Assembly: GCA_015064415.1 (NCBI GenBank)
Contig: SVSG01000009.1
Span: forward strand, 1 to 63,899
Direction of reading: 5' to 3'
Source of the DNA: Oscillospiraceae bacterium
GTDB lineage: Bacteria; Bacillota; Clostridia; Oscillospirales; CAG-272
DNA: 63,899 bases
Every line of letters begins with the position of its first letter. Position 1 is the first letter of the stretch. The notes under the pieces are model-generated. The model was not told where the DNA came from. It ran no database searches and saw only the letters and a list, made by a program, of their open reading frames with translations. The position numbers and the translations under genes are program-made. Shown in pieces: positions 25,311 to 33,489 of the stretch.

Positions 25311-28300
25311 TTATTTCTTAATGACGGGGGAACCGGAGACCCTCGTGCCGTAGTAGCTTGAATTGTAGGCAATATTGGCGACCGTTACGGCGCCGGTGGT
25401 TTTGTTGTACTTGATGCCCCAGGCGGGATTGCCGGAGGAGGGGAAGTAGATGCCGTTTGCGTTGAAGCTGATCGTGATCGAGTCGGTGTAAGAGGTGCTG
25501 GTCGAGTTCATGCCCGCCACAACGATGTATTTGACCGAGGACATGCTGTTGATCACGTAGCTGTCCACGTGGCGCTGCCAGGTATTGGTGCCGTTTTGTG
25601 TATAGGAATTATACGAGCTGTGGTTGTGCGGGAAAAAGACAACGGTGGGTTGGATGCTCTTATAAAGGGCAACCTCACAGCCGATGTTGCCGTGGTGTGC
25701 CAGCTGGACCATATCCGTTTGCATATAGCTGCCGTCATACAGCTTGGTGGAGGTGTTATAGCTGCCTCCCCACATAGCACAAAGCCAACGGCTCTGGTAA
25801 ATGCAGGAGTCACCCAGCATCATCCAGGTGGTGTCCTTGTTGGCAGAGGAGATCGTCCATTTGGTCACGGTATTGGTGTCATTGGAGTTGTTGATGCGGT
25901 AGGGGGCGTGATCCTCGTAGGTCATCAGGATCTCCATCTTGAGGTTGGCAAAATACAGCGTCATGCCCGTGTGCACCTTCACGTATTTGCAGGGGGTGAG
26001 CCCCGCGGTTGTGAAATAGCCCAGCATCTTGGTGAGCGTGCCGCTGCCCATGTTGACGGTATCGCCCGCCACAGGGTAAATGGTGCTTCGCTCGGGGAAG
26101 TTGCCGACCAGATAATCCATCTTGATCAGCTTCTGGGGCACGTAGGTGGCAAGGAAGTTGTTTGCATTTACGTAATGGTCGCCGTGCGAGTGCGTGATGA
26201 GCCACGCGGTAATATGGATGGGGTTGCTTGCGCTGGGTGCCGTGCCGTATACCCGCTTGTGGAGCTCGGCAAGCGTTGCGTAAAGTATCTCCTTGGTCTT
26301 GTTTTCTGCGTGGTAGCTGCCGCCGTCCACGATGACGAAGCTGCCGTCCTCCAGCTGAAGGATATAGCACATACCCACGTCACCGTTCATCAGGCGCAAC
26401 GTGGTGACAGAGGACTCGCAGATCTTGTCCGTTGCGCGGTTGTAGGTGTCCTGCAGAATATCCGCCGTGGGCAGATAGGCGCTGTCAAGGGGCGCCGTTA
26501 CCACGCGGATGCACTGCTCGTAGTCGTAAAGAGGGTAGTAGACGTTGTAGGTATTGGGCTTGAAATAATGAATGAAGTCGCCGTACTGCGTGCCAACTTT
26601 TTGCTCAGCGGCATAGTTTGCGGCGTAATCCTCTTTTGCCGAGAAGGCGTTGTACGCCACGTAAAGAGCGTGGCCCTTGGCCGTGTTTTTGTAGGTGCGG
26701 AAGTAGCTGCCCTTGCCGCCGGCGTTGTCGTTTTTCGTGACAAGCACGTAGCCCGCCGCCTCCAGCTTCTGGCAGTAGGCAAGATAGCCGCTGACATTGG
26801 CGCCCGTGCCGGTGTAGACCATCTGCAACGAATCATCGTTGTTGTTTTGCGCGTTATAAATCGTCACGTTGTCGGGGCGGGGGAAGTTCATCATCCAGCC
26901 CTCATCCGTGACTGCATCCACAAAGCGATAGCCCTGCGGCAGAAGACCGCCGTTGCAGGAGATCACGTAAGCATAGAAGGTAAGGAAGGCATCCTTGGCG
27001 CGCTCCAGACCCGCGTCGGTGTGCGCGGTGACGATGACCTTTTTGTCTGTGATGTAAAAGCCGTATTCATTGCCGTCCAGCTCGTCGCGGAAGGCGCGGG
27101 ACTCCGCGCGGTCGACCTCACCGAACAAAAGCTCATAGCCGTTTTGGTAGGTGGTGTCGGCATCCGTGATGCGCTTGAGGTCGGCCTCGGCCGTGCCGGA
27201 AAGCAGGGAAATGCGCGCCAGAAGATCCTCAAAAAGATAGGAGGGATAGTCGCGCCCGTCACCGCTGTAGCCGGGGTTGTTGTAGCTGTCGGTGACGTAC
27301 ATATGGAGCGGATCGTTGTCAAGATCGGCGTCCATCACGTAAACGAAGGGCGTGCCGGTCCCATTCGCGAGCGACATAACGGGCACGTCATAGGCGGTGG
27401 TATTTTCGGAAAGCGAGAGGGTGGAGGCGGTGCCGCCTAAATAGGTGTGAATGAAATATTGCACAGCCATCGTCGTCATCAGCTCATCCGAGCCGACAAT
27501 GACGATCTTGTCGCCGATCACGCGAATGGTAAAGCTGCGTCCTTGCAGGGAATTGTAAGCGGCAATGCTTTCCTCGCGGTTGGTAAGGCCCACCAGAATT
27601 TCCTTGGAAACGATGCTGCTGTCATCCGTTCGCAGGATGGCGGTGGAGCCGGTTGCGGATTTGATGGCGGCGGAGAGTGCCGTGATGCGAGGTCTGAAAT
27701 AAGGGGTGCTATCATTCGCAATGGGATAGACGATGGCGTAGCCCGTCAGCGTCACGGACGCGGGCTTGTTCAGGGAGATCGCGCCACTGACAAGAGAGGT
27801 CGCACAGCTTTCCAGCACGGTGTCGCAGTAGATGCAGCAAAGTGTGCTGGTACCTGCCTTCGTGGCGGTGGGAGCTGTTACCACGGTCCAGCTTGCGGCG
27901 GCAACGTGCGATGCCTGCGGAATTTCTTCTACGGCAACCACCGCGTTACAGTGCTTGCAGCTTTGGTGCTTGGCACCCTTGGAAAGGCAGGTGGCCTGCA
28001 GATCGGTGGTCCAGCTTGCGGGGGTGTGCTCCGCAAGCGGAAGCAGTCGACGCTCACCGACGCCGCATACCGTGCAGATGCGACCCTCCTCGCCCTGCTT
28101 GGAGCAGGTGGAGCTGTTCAGCGTTTTCCACTCGCCAAAGCTGTGCCCCTTTGCGGGAAGCACCTCTACCTTGGCTACCTGGTTGCATACGAAGCAGTTT
28201 TGATGGCGATAGCCCTCTCCAAGGCAGGAGGGGGCGAGATCGTTGATCCAATTGCTGAGCGTATGCTCGGCAAAGGGGGTGATCTCCTTGATGGGGGCGT

Positions 28301-28733
28301 CGCAGACCTTACAGGTGGTCTCGCGCTCACCGGTCGAGGTGCAGGTGGGCTCGATCAGAACGGTCCACTCGTTCGGCTCATGGCCGAGCGCGTCGATCGC
28401 AACGATGCTGGCTACCTCGCCACACACGGTGCAAGTGCTGTACTGACTGCCCTTGCCGGTGCAGCTGGGCTCCAGCTGAACGGTCCATTTGCCCTCGGTG
28501 TGCCCCTTGGCGGGGATCACCTCTTGCGCCGTCAGAACCTTATGACACACCGAGCAGTGCGAGCCCGCAGAAAGACCCGTTGCGGTGCAGGTGGCATCCA
28601 CGGCGGCATCCGCCACCTCGGTGTGACCGCCGGCGCAAGGATCGGTCGGTGCGCTTCCCGTGTCGCAGGCGGCAAACAGCGCCACACAGCACAAAAGCGA
28701 AATCAGCAGGATGAAAAGTGAAAGTTTTTTCAT
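25311..28733 (-). CDS. Lipoprotein with 6 Cys/His repeats, GH20-N-like domains and a metallo-beta-lactamase domain (cassette 2, gene 1)
   Basis: A 1140-residue paralogue of 17695-22533. I start at the ATG at 28733, 4 nt after GGAGG. An in-frame codon at 28814 lies in the promoter and is not used. Lipobox FAAC (C23), entry TDPCAGGH, six full Cys/His repeats (about 47-285), then a cap with Ala for the first Cys (PTATKAG). Two GH20-N-like alpha/beta units (EILVGLTNREESIA; ELLFGEVDRAESRAF) precede the metallo-beta-lactamase domain with HSHGDH at 848-853, MMLGDS and LAHHG. The C-terminal tail differs from the paralogue but both end in VIKK. Confidence 0.85.
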   Translation of the reverse strand: MKKLSLFILLISLLCCVALFAACDTGSAPTDPCAGGHTEVADAAVDATCTATGLSAGSHCSVCHKVLTAQEVIPAKGHTEGKWTVQLEPSCTGKGSQYSTCTVCGEVASIVAIDALGHEPNEWTVLIEPTCTSTGERETTCKVCDAPIKEITPFAEHTLSNWINDLAPSCLGEGYRHQNCFVCNQVAKVEVLPAKGHSFGEWKTLNSSTCSKQGEEGRICTVCGVGERRLLPLAEHTPASWTTDLQATCLSKGAKHQSCKHCNAVVAVEEIPQASHVAAASWTVVTAPTATKAGTSTLCCIYCDTVLESCATSLVSGAISLNKPASVTLTGYAIVYPIANDSTPYFRPRITALSAAIKSATGSTAILRTDDSSIVSKEILVGLTNREESIAAYNSLQGRSFTIRVIGDKIVIVGSDELMTTMAVQYFIHTYLGGTASTLSLSENTTAYDVPVMSLANGTGTPFVYVMDADLDNDPLHMYVTDSYNNPGYSGDGRDYPSYLFEDLLARISLLSGTAEADLKRITDADTTYQNGYELLFGEVDRAESRAFRDELDGNEYGFYITDKKVIVTAHTDAGLERAKDAFLTFYAYVISCNGGLLPQGYRFVDAVTDEGWMMNFPRPDNVTIYNAQNNNDDSLQMVYTGTGANVSGYLAYCQKLEAAGYVLVTKNDNAGGKGSYFRTYKNTAKGHALYVAYNAFSAKEDYAANYAAEQKVGTQYGDFIHYFKPNTYNVYYPLYDYEQCIRVVTAPLDSAYLPTADILQDTYNRATDKICESSVTTLRLMNGDVGMCYILQLEDGSFVIVDGGSYHAENKTKEILYATLAELHKRVYGTAPSASNPIHITAWLITHSHGDHYVNANNFLATYVPQKLIKMDYLVGNFPERSTIYPVAGDTVNMGSGTLTKMLGYFTTAGLTPCKYVKVHTGMTLYFANLKMEILMTYEDHAPYRINNSNDTNTVTKWTISSANKDTTWMMLGDSCIYQSRWLCAMWGGSYNTSTKLYDGSYMQTDMVQLAHHGNIGCEVALYKSIQPTVVFFPHNHSSYNSYTQNGTNTWQRHVDSYVINSMSSVKYIVVAGMNSTSTSYTDSITISFNANGIYFPSSGNPAWGIKYNKTTGAVTVANIAYNSSYYGTRVSGSPVIKK

Positions 28734-28817
28734 GGTGCCTCCTTTTGCGCGCCCGTGAGTGCGGGCGCATAGACAAAATAAACATAAAAAAGATATAAAT
28801 ATAAGAATTAGCAATTT

Positions 28818-28846
28818 ATTTTATCATATTTTGATAATTTTGTAAA
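28818..28846 (-). promoter_or_regulatory. Promoter of cassette 2
   Basis: On the minus strand TTTACA (28841-28846), 17 nt ending in TATGA, TAAAAT (28818-28823). The same -35 box and pre -10 pentamer occur in the cassette 1 promoter. Confidence 0.7.
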
Positions 28847-28953
28847 CACAAAACCGCGAAAGTTCATACTTTGTTCAACGATCCGCGCGCTACCTTGCCC
28901 GACACGCGCGCCCGAGCGCCCGTGCCGTGAACATTTGCCCCCAAAAGAGAAAT

Positions 28954-28983
28954 ACCCCCGAAAACGCATACCGTTTCGGGGGT
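28954..28983 (-). terminator. Probable terminator after the 29055 gene
   Basis: ACCCCCGAAAACG (28954-28966) pairs with CGTTTCGGGGGT (28972-28983) with one bulged base. The T tract on the minus strand is short. Confidence 0.5.
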
Positions 28984-29054
28984 AAAAGCGGGGAATATCG
29001 ATTAACATTTCTGATCGATGATCGATTGGTTAGTATTCACACTTGCGTTGTTTG

Positions 29055-29540
29055 TCAAGATGCACATACAGTAACAGTATTGGCTATACATTGTGTGGTT
29101 TTCGCAAGCTCCTGTATTGTTTTTAGCATTTCGATGATTATTTCGCTTTTGCGTTTGGTAATCGCAGCTATCCACTCTGCACCTTTTAACGTGAGTACAT
29201 AATCACGATAATCGTTACTATCGTTGGGGCGATTGCTCGCAATCATAATCAAATCATTTCGCGTTAATTCCATGACATATTGTGGGATTTCGTCAGCAGA
29301 AATCATGGACAAATTTTCGTTTAAAAGCATTTTTGATCCAATTGCGTCCATTATGTAGCAGTATTTTTTTGTATGCTCTTTGTACTTGTTTTTGTCTGGA
29401 ATATAAATGGCGACAGCGTTTTCCGGAATATCCCATCTCTTACAATTCGGGCATTGTACTGCGCCATCAATGTATGGAAGCATCCTTTTGACTTTTTCTG
29501 TTGAGAGGTTCCATTTCTCTCGAAATTTTTTGAGTGTCAT
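29055..29540 (-). CDS. Small protein with N-terminal excisionase-like HTH, function unknown
   Basis: A 161-residue protein, the last gene of a three-gene operon, 16 nt after the LRR gene and with an AGGAG site. The first 55 residues (NLSTEKVKRMLPYIDGA, CPNCKRWDIPENAVAIYIP) have the layout of a MerR/excisionase-type winged HTH, in which a variable segment is followed by W-x-IP-x-A, here with an added CPNC pair. The middle is helical and the C-terminus contains ITKRKSEIIIEMLKTIQEL, possibly a coiled coil. Base composition is more AT-rich than the core genes. Not recognised as a named family. Confidence 0.7.
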   Translation of the reverse strand: MTLKKFREKWNLSTEKVKRMLPYIDGAVQCPNCKRWDIPENAVAIYIPDKNKYKEHTKKYCYIMDAIGSKMLLNENLSMISADEIPQYVMELTRNDLIMIASNRPNDSNDYRDYVLTLKGAEWIAAITKRKSEIIIEMLKTIQELAKTTQCIANTVTVCAS

Positions 29541-29556
29541 GGCTGGATTCTCCTTA

Positions 29557-32500
29557 TTACCATTTTGTTGGAATACCGTTCACATAGTGCCAATAATTGT
29601 TGCCATCGATAGGCGGTTCTGTTTCGGAATAATAGTAGCGGGTGGCGCTATTGCAAAGAACGGTATTACCTAAGAAGATTGAGATGGAATCCCAGCTGCT
29701 GATAGTACCGCCGTAATATATGGACACGCTACCGCAGCGATAGAACGCATAATTGCCGATGTGTGCCATGGAATTTGGGATGGTGATAGACCAGAGCGAA
29801 GAGCAATCTTGAAACGCATAATTGCCGATGCTTTTGCATACACTGTCCTCAGCGAAATTTAATGCGACGATTCTGGGTGAATAATCACTACCGCTATAAC
29901 TGTCGTATGGACAAAACAAATATGCCGGTATTTGGGTGACGTTAGCACCGATATTTACGGTGATACCCCTGCCGTTTTTGCCTGCGTTAGCGAATACATA
30001 ATTATCCTCAGACAGATTCGGCATCGCTGTGGCGTTGAAGTTGATCACCGTCAGTGCAGTGCAATTATAGAACGCCCGCTCGCCGATGCTTGTCACGGAA
30101 TCGGGGATCGTGATAGAGCTGAGCGAAGAGCAATTGGCAAACGCAGAGTTGCCGATGCTTGTCACAGAATTGGGGATGGTGATTGATGTCAGCGATGTGC
30201 ACCAATAGAACGCACCTTTTCCGATGTTGGTTAGTTGGCTACTTTCTTCAAACGTCACCGATGCAAGCGATTTGCAATTATCGAACGCATAATCGCCGAT
30301 GCTCGTCAGTTGGCTACCCTCAGCAAATGTCACGCTTTTCAAAGCCATTGGAGCATCATAATCTCCGGCGAACGCATAAGTACCGATGCTTGTTACGCTC
30401 GCTGGGATCGTGATCGATGTGAGCCGGGTGCAGCCGCGGAACGCAGCATCGCTGATGCTTATTACACTTGCGGGAATTTCGACACTTGTCAGTCCAGAGC
30501 AGCCGGAGAACGTATACTCGCCGATGCTCGTCACAGACTTTGGGATTACCAAATCGGCAACAAGCGTATCGTTCAGATACAAGTTTTTTGCATAACGCAA
30601 CGGATTGGCATCATAATTACCAAACGCAATGTTACACCACGCCGCAAGGTCGGTAATATGGACACCCGTCAACGAGGTGCAACCGGAGAACGCATTTTCG
30701 CCGATGGAGGTCACAGAATTGGAGATTGTGATCGACTGAAGCGACGTGCAATTCTGAAACGCACCGTAAAGAATATTGCCGCCTGTGATTGTGACAGATT
30801 TCAACGATGCGGGAATATAGTACGTTGTATAAAAAGATCCATAGTACTGCTTTGTAGCAATGCCGCCATAACGGTCATATCCGAAAATGTAACCAAACAA
30901 GGTAGAAACCGATGGCGTGGTAGCGCTTGCACTGCCGCCTACAAAGGGAAGCGCGATGCTTTCCAAAGAGGAACAGCGTGAGAAAGCACTCTCGCCGATG
31001 GAGGTCACGGAATTGGGAATCGTGATCGAGGTGAGTGCTTCGCACCCGGAGAATGCAGAATTGCCGATGCTTGTTACGGAATCGGGGATCGTGATAGAGC
31101 TGAGCGAAGAGCAATTGGCAAACGCAGAGTTGCCGATGCTTGTCACGGAATCGGGGATCGTGATAGAGCTGAGCGAAGAGCAATTGGCAAACGCAGAGTT
31201 GCCGATGCTTGTCACAGAACTCGGAATGGTGATTGAGGTAAGCAAAGCGCAATCGTAGAACGCAGAGTCGCCGATGCTTGTCAGTTGACTACCCGGCTCA
31301 AACATCACCGATGTGAGCAAGGAGAAGCCTCTGAATGCATCTTTGTCGATGGCGGTCACGGAATTGGGGATCGTGATCGAGGTGAGTGCTTCGCAACCGT
31401 AGAACATAGCAGCGCTGATGCTCGTCACGGAATTCGGAACGATGATATGCGTCATACCGTATTTATTTACGGCCTTTTTGTAGTCCTTATCGTTTAGCGC
31501 TTCTACAAGCCAATAGGTATCTCCCCAAGTACATTGGCGCTCGGTCATGAGTGCGTATGCCTCGGCATATTTTCCTTCTTCCACCAAAGCCTTGGCTTCT
31601 TCGGTCGCACGGCTGAAAATACCGTTTTTGATCGCGTGATACCGTTCGGGTTGAAATTCTTCAGCCAAGCCGCAGTTGCCGTTCAAATAAAGCAGGGCTT
31701 CGGCATCCTTTCCCGCTTCCACCAATGCGGTTGCTTGATCGATCTGCACGCCAGGAAGAATGCCGATGAAAAGAATGGCCAAGCATGTCAGGATACCTGC
31801 GGTAATTGAGGCCGCGATAATACCGATCTTCTTTGCCTTTTTACGCCCCGCTTGGTGCTGCGCGAGCAGCTCCTCGCACGCCGCCTTCCTTTCTGCGCTA
31901 TCCTTGTAATCTTCCAAGGAGGTGAAATGCTCAATAGCTTGCTTCAGGGAATCGTCATCGCCGCGCTCCACCAAAGACATCGCCAATAAATAGAAATGCT
32001 CTCGCTCTAAATCTGTTGCGGTAACGGCGCGCATTTCTTCCAATTTAGAAGCACAAAGATGGCAGCGCTCTTCTTCGCGGTGATTGATGGCACCGCAACT
32101 GCAACGCCAAAGATCCTTTGCCGTTTCGGGGAGTAGATCTGCATTTGCACCAAAGCGGCGATGGTATTCTTCAACAGCCGCAGGGCTTTGCAGCAATTCA
32201 TAAGTGGGGCGAGAGGGAATGACCAGCGCTTCCCATCCCGCTTCGTCCGTTTCCCAAAGGGTGTGGTCGGCAAACTCCACTTTGGTCACGTACACGCTGA
32301 AGGCGCGGCTTTCTGCATCGGGGAGATAGATAGGCGTTTGAGTGCCAAATTCCGTGTCGCGCTCGACGGAAAGATCCAAATAGGTATGTAGGATGGCATC
32401 ACCCAGGTGAGCGCCTGCCGTGTTTTGCGCTTGCAATGCCACGGAAAGCGCCACGATCTTTTTCGGCGTGATGCTTTGAAATTTTAACTGCGCAAGCGCT

Positions 32501-32610
32501 TTGGCGTTCAGCGTGTCAAGCAATAAAGCTCCGGCCTTCAATATGACGGGTGCGCCCTCTTTGTAGAGATTATTTTTCGTTGTATATAATTTTGTATAAC
32601 GCTCGGCCAT
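29557..32610 (-). CDS. Membrane-anchored zinc-ribbon/LRR protein (BspA-type)
   Basis: A 1017-residue protein without signal peptide. The N-terminal half (1-260) looks cytoplasmic and carries a zinc ribbon, C170-x-C172-x10-C183-x2-C186, then a helical repeat part. One strong membrane segment spans about 262-285 after a basic KKAKK stretch. The outside part begins with a short helical repeat (KALVEEGKYAEAYALM) and continues as about 20 LRR_5 repeats of the SITIPDSVTSIGNSAF type, ending in NNYWHYVNGIPTKW, a common C-terminal signature of such proteins. It could link an outside ligand to a cytoplasmic partner. Several LRR units are identical at DNA level. It lies 10 nt after the bPH gene. Confidence 0.85.
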   Translation of the reverse strand: MAERYTKLYTTKNNLYKEGAPVILKAGALLLDTLNAKALAQLKFQSITPKKIVALSVALQAQNTAGAHLGDAILHTYLDLSVERDTEFGTQTPIYLPDAESRAFSVYVTKVEFADHTLWETDEAGWEALVIPSRPTYELLQSPAAVEEYHRRFGANADLLPETAKDLWRCSCGAINHREEERCHLCASKLEEMRAVTATDLEREHFYLLAMSLVERGDDDSLKQAIEHFTSLEDYKDSAERKAACEELLAQHQAGRKKAKKIGIIAASITAGILTCLAILFIGILPGVQIDQATALVEAGKDAEALLYLNGNCGLAEEFQPERYHAIKNGIFSRATEEAKALVEEGKYAEAYALMTERQCTWGDTYWLVEALNDKDYKKAVNKYGMTHIIVPNSVTSISAAMFYGCEALTSITIPNSVTAIDKDAFRGFSLLTSVMFEPGSQLTSIGDSAFYDCALLTSITIPSSVTSIGNSAFANCSSLSSITIPDSVTSIGNSAFANCSSLSSITIPDSVTSIGNSAFSGCEALTSITIPNSVTSIGESAFSRCSSLESIALPFVGGSASATTPSVSTLFGYIFGYDRYGGIATKQYYGSFYTTYYIPASLKSVTITGGNILYGAFQNCTSLQSITISNSVTSIGENAFSGCTSLTGVHITDLAAWCNIAFGNYDANPLRYAKNLYLNDTLVADLVIPKSVTSIGEYTFSGCSGLTSVEIPASVISISDAAFRGCTRLTSITIPASVTSIGTYAFAGDYDAPMALKSVTFAEGSQLTSIGDYAFDNCKSLASVTFEESSQLTNIGKGAFYWCTSLTSITIPNSVTSIGNSAFANCSSLSSITIPDSVTSIGERAFYNCTALTVINFNATAMPNLSEDNYVFANAGKNGRGITVNIGANVTQIPAYLFCPYDSYSGSDYSPRIVALNFAEDSVCKSIGNYAFQDCSSLWSITIPNSMAHIGNYAFYRCGSVSIYYGGTISSWDSISIFLGNTVLCNSATRYYYSETEPPIDGNNYWHYVNGIPTKW
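31049..31260 (-). repeat. Near-identical 69-bp LRR-coding direct repeats
   Basis: Units of 69 bp (23 residues, FANCSSLSSITIPDSVTSIG core) follow each other here with almost no difference, and another copy occurs at about 30082-30150. The identity at silent positions points to recent slippage or unequal crossover. Confidence 0.75.
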
Positions 32611-32620
32611 GTTTTTTACC

Positions 32621-32989
32621 TCAAAGCTCGGGCAGCTCAGACTGGGCGTTCGTGCTGTTTTCGGTTTGGCGGTTGATGATCCTTTGCGAGATCAGCTCAA
32701 ACACCTGGTCGCGGTCTTGAAATCCCCACACAGCAATGATGCCTGAGGAGGTTTTCATGATCAGCTTGCCCCACCAAAAGGTTCTGGCGATCATGCCGAT
32801 GCTGTCCATGGGAAGCTCTGTCCAAGAGCCGGTTACTTTTTTGAGGCGAATGCGGCGGTCGGTTACCACAAAATCAGTGGCCGCATTTAATGCATACGGC
32901 AGCAAAAACCAAAAGATCGGTATAAAGCAAATAATGACGAATGCAATCGCTTTCTCGTTTTTAAATTGATACAGTGTTTTTTCTTTCAT
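32621..32989 (-). CDS. Bacterial PH-domain (bPH) membrane protein
   Basis: A 122-residue protein with one or two hydrophobic helices at residues 14-36 and a following bacterial pleckstrin-like domain: DFVVTDRRIRLKKVTGSWTEL, MDSIGMIARTFWWGKLIMKT. Such bPH proteins sit at the membrane and are common partners in surface and stress operons. First gene of the operon with the zinc-ribbon/LRR protein. Its promoter carries putative XRE operators. Confidence 0.75.
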   Translation of the reverse strand: MKEKTLYQFKNEKAIAFVIICFIPIFWFLLPYALNAATDFVVTDRRIRLKKVTGSWTELPMDSIGMIARTFWWGKLIMKTSSGIIAVWGFQDRDQVFELISQRIINRQTENSTNAQSELPEL

Positions 32990-33035
32990 GGGGTGCTCTC
33001 CTTAAAAATGAATTCGGCATATTTGCCGTATCAGC

Positions 33036-33064
33036 ATTATACACCCATGGTTTAATTTTGTCAA
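33036..33064 (-). promoter_or_regulatory. Promoter of the bPH-LRR operon
   Basis: On the minus strand TTGACA (33059-33064), 17 nt, TATAAT (33036-33041), a full sigma-A consensus. An ACCCATGG site (33043-33050) lies in the spacer. Confidence 0.85.
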
Positions 33065-33139
33065 CCCATAGAGTATTAAAAAAATCACCCATAGGTGATA
33101 AAATGAAGATAAATACAGATGCGGGAGGTTGCTATGGGT
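33043..33139. promoter_or_regulatory. Four putative operators ACCCAT(A/G)G between divergent genes
   Basis: ACCCATGG at 33043-33050, ACCCATAG at 33064-33071, TCACCCATAGGTGA (imperfect palindrome) around 33087-33094, and the inverted CTATGGGT at 33132-33139 across the XRE start codon. The first three start 21 and 23 nt apart, about two helical turns. They cover both promoters, so the divergent XRE protein is the likely binder and may repress both sides. Confidence 0.65.
33076..33104 (+). promoter_or_regulatory. Promoter of the XRE regulator
   Basis: TTAAAA (33076-33081), 17 nt, TAAAAT (33099-33104). An ACCCATAG site lies in the spacer. Confidence 0.5.
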
Positions 33140-33451
33140 GACGAAAAACTGTTAAAAGAGATCGGTGGTCGTATCAATACATGCCGTAAGCAGATGGGCA
33201 TGACGCAGGAGATTCTTGCTGAGCAAATGGAGGTGTCGGTACAGATGATCTCCAATTTGGAGCTTGGAAAAAAAGCGATCCGACCTGAAAATCTGGTTAA
33301 GCTGTGTGATGTACTGAACGTCAGTGCTGATTATGTTCTGCGCGGCTTGCGTACCGAGCGCGAAACTGCCGGCTTTATGAAAAAATACACCCGCCTCTCG
33401 GTTGAAAACCAACAGCTTCTTGAAAAGCTTGCCGAAAACCTTATAAGATAA
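33134..33451 (+). CDS. XRE-family transcriptional regulator
   Basis: A 105-residue protein with a Cro/CI-type HTH at residues 10-66 (RKQMGMTQEILAEQMEVSVQMISNLELGKKAIRP split over its helices) and a helical tail. I start at ATG 33134, which follows GGGAGG by 5 nt. The upstream ATG at 33119 has no ribosome site. Divergent from the bPH-LRR operon, with shared operator-like sites, so it probably regulates that operon and itself. No peptide- or small-molecule-binding domain is visible. Confidence 0.88.
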   Translation: MGDEKLLKEIGGRINTCRKQMGMTQEILAEQMEVSVQMISNLELGKKAIRPENLVKLCDVLNVSADYVLRGLRTERETAGFMKKYTRLSVENQQLLEKLAENLIR

Positions 33452-33453
33452 GC

Positions 33454-33479
33454 AAAAGGCACCCTCACGGGTGCCTTTT
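33454..33479 (+). terminator. Terminator between XRE gene and spo0A
   Basis: AAAAGGCACCC (33454-33464) pairs with GGGTGCCTTTT (33469-33479). It can act in both directions for the converging genes. Confidence 0.85.
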
Positions 33480-33489
33480 CTCTCTTGAT

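Larger units (their letters stand above)
28734..29054. other. Intergenic region upstream of cassette 2
   Basis: It holds a leader hairpin (GCGCCCG 28749-28755 with CGGGCGC 28762-28768) just before the ribosome site of the cassette 2 operon, its promoter (28818-28846), a GC-rich stretch without an evident gene (28860-28940) and a hairpin (28954-28983) downstream of the small gene at 29055. Confidence 0.7.

Noticed and set aside
13682-28846. The duplicated cassettes as an antiviral or toxin-immunity system
   Set aside because: All four products are exported lipoproteins with adhesion and hydrolase domains. There is no toxin, immunity or nucleic-acid sensor gene, and nothing suggests action inside the cell.
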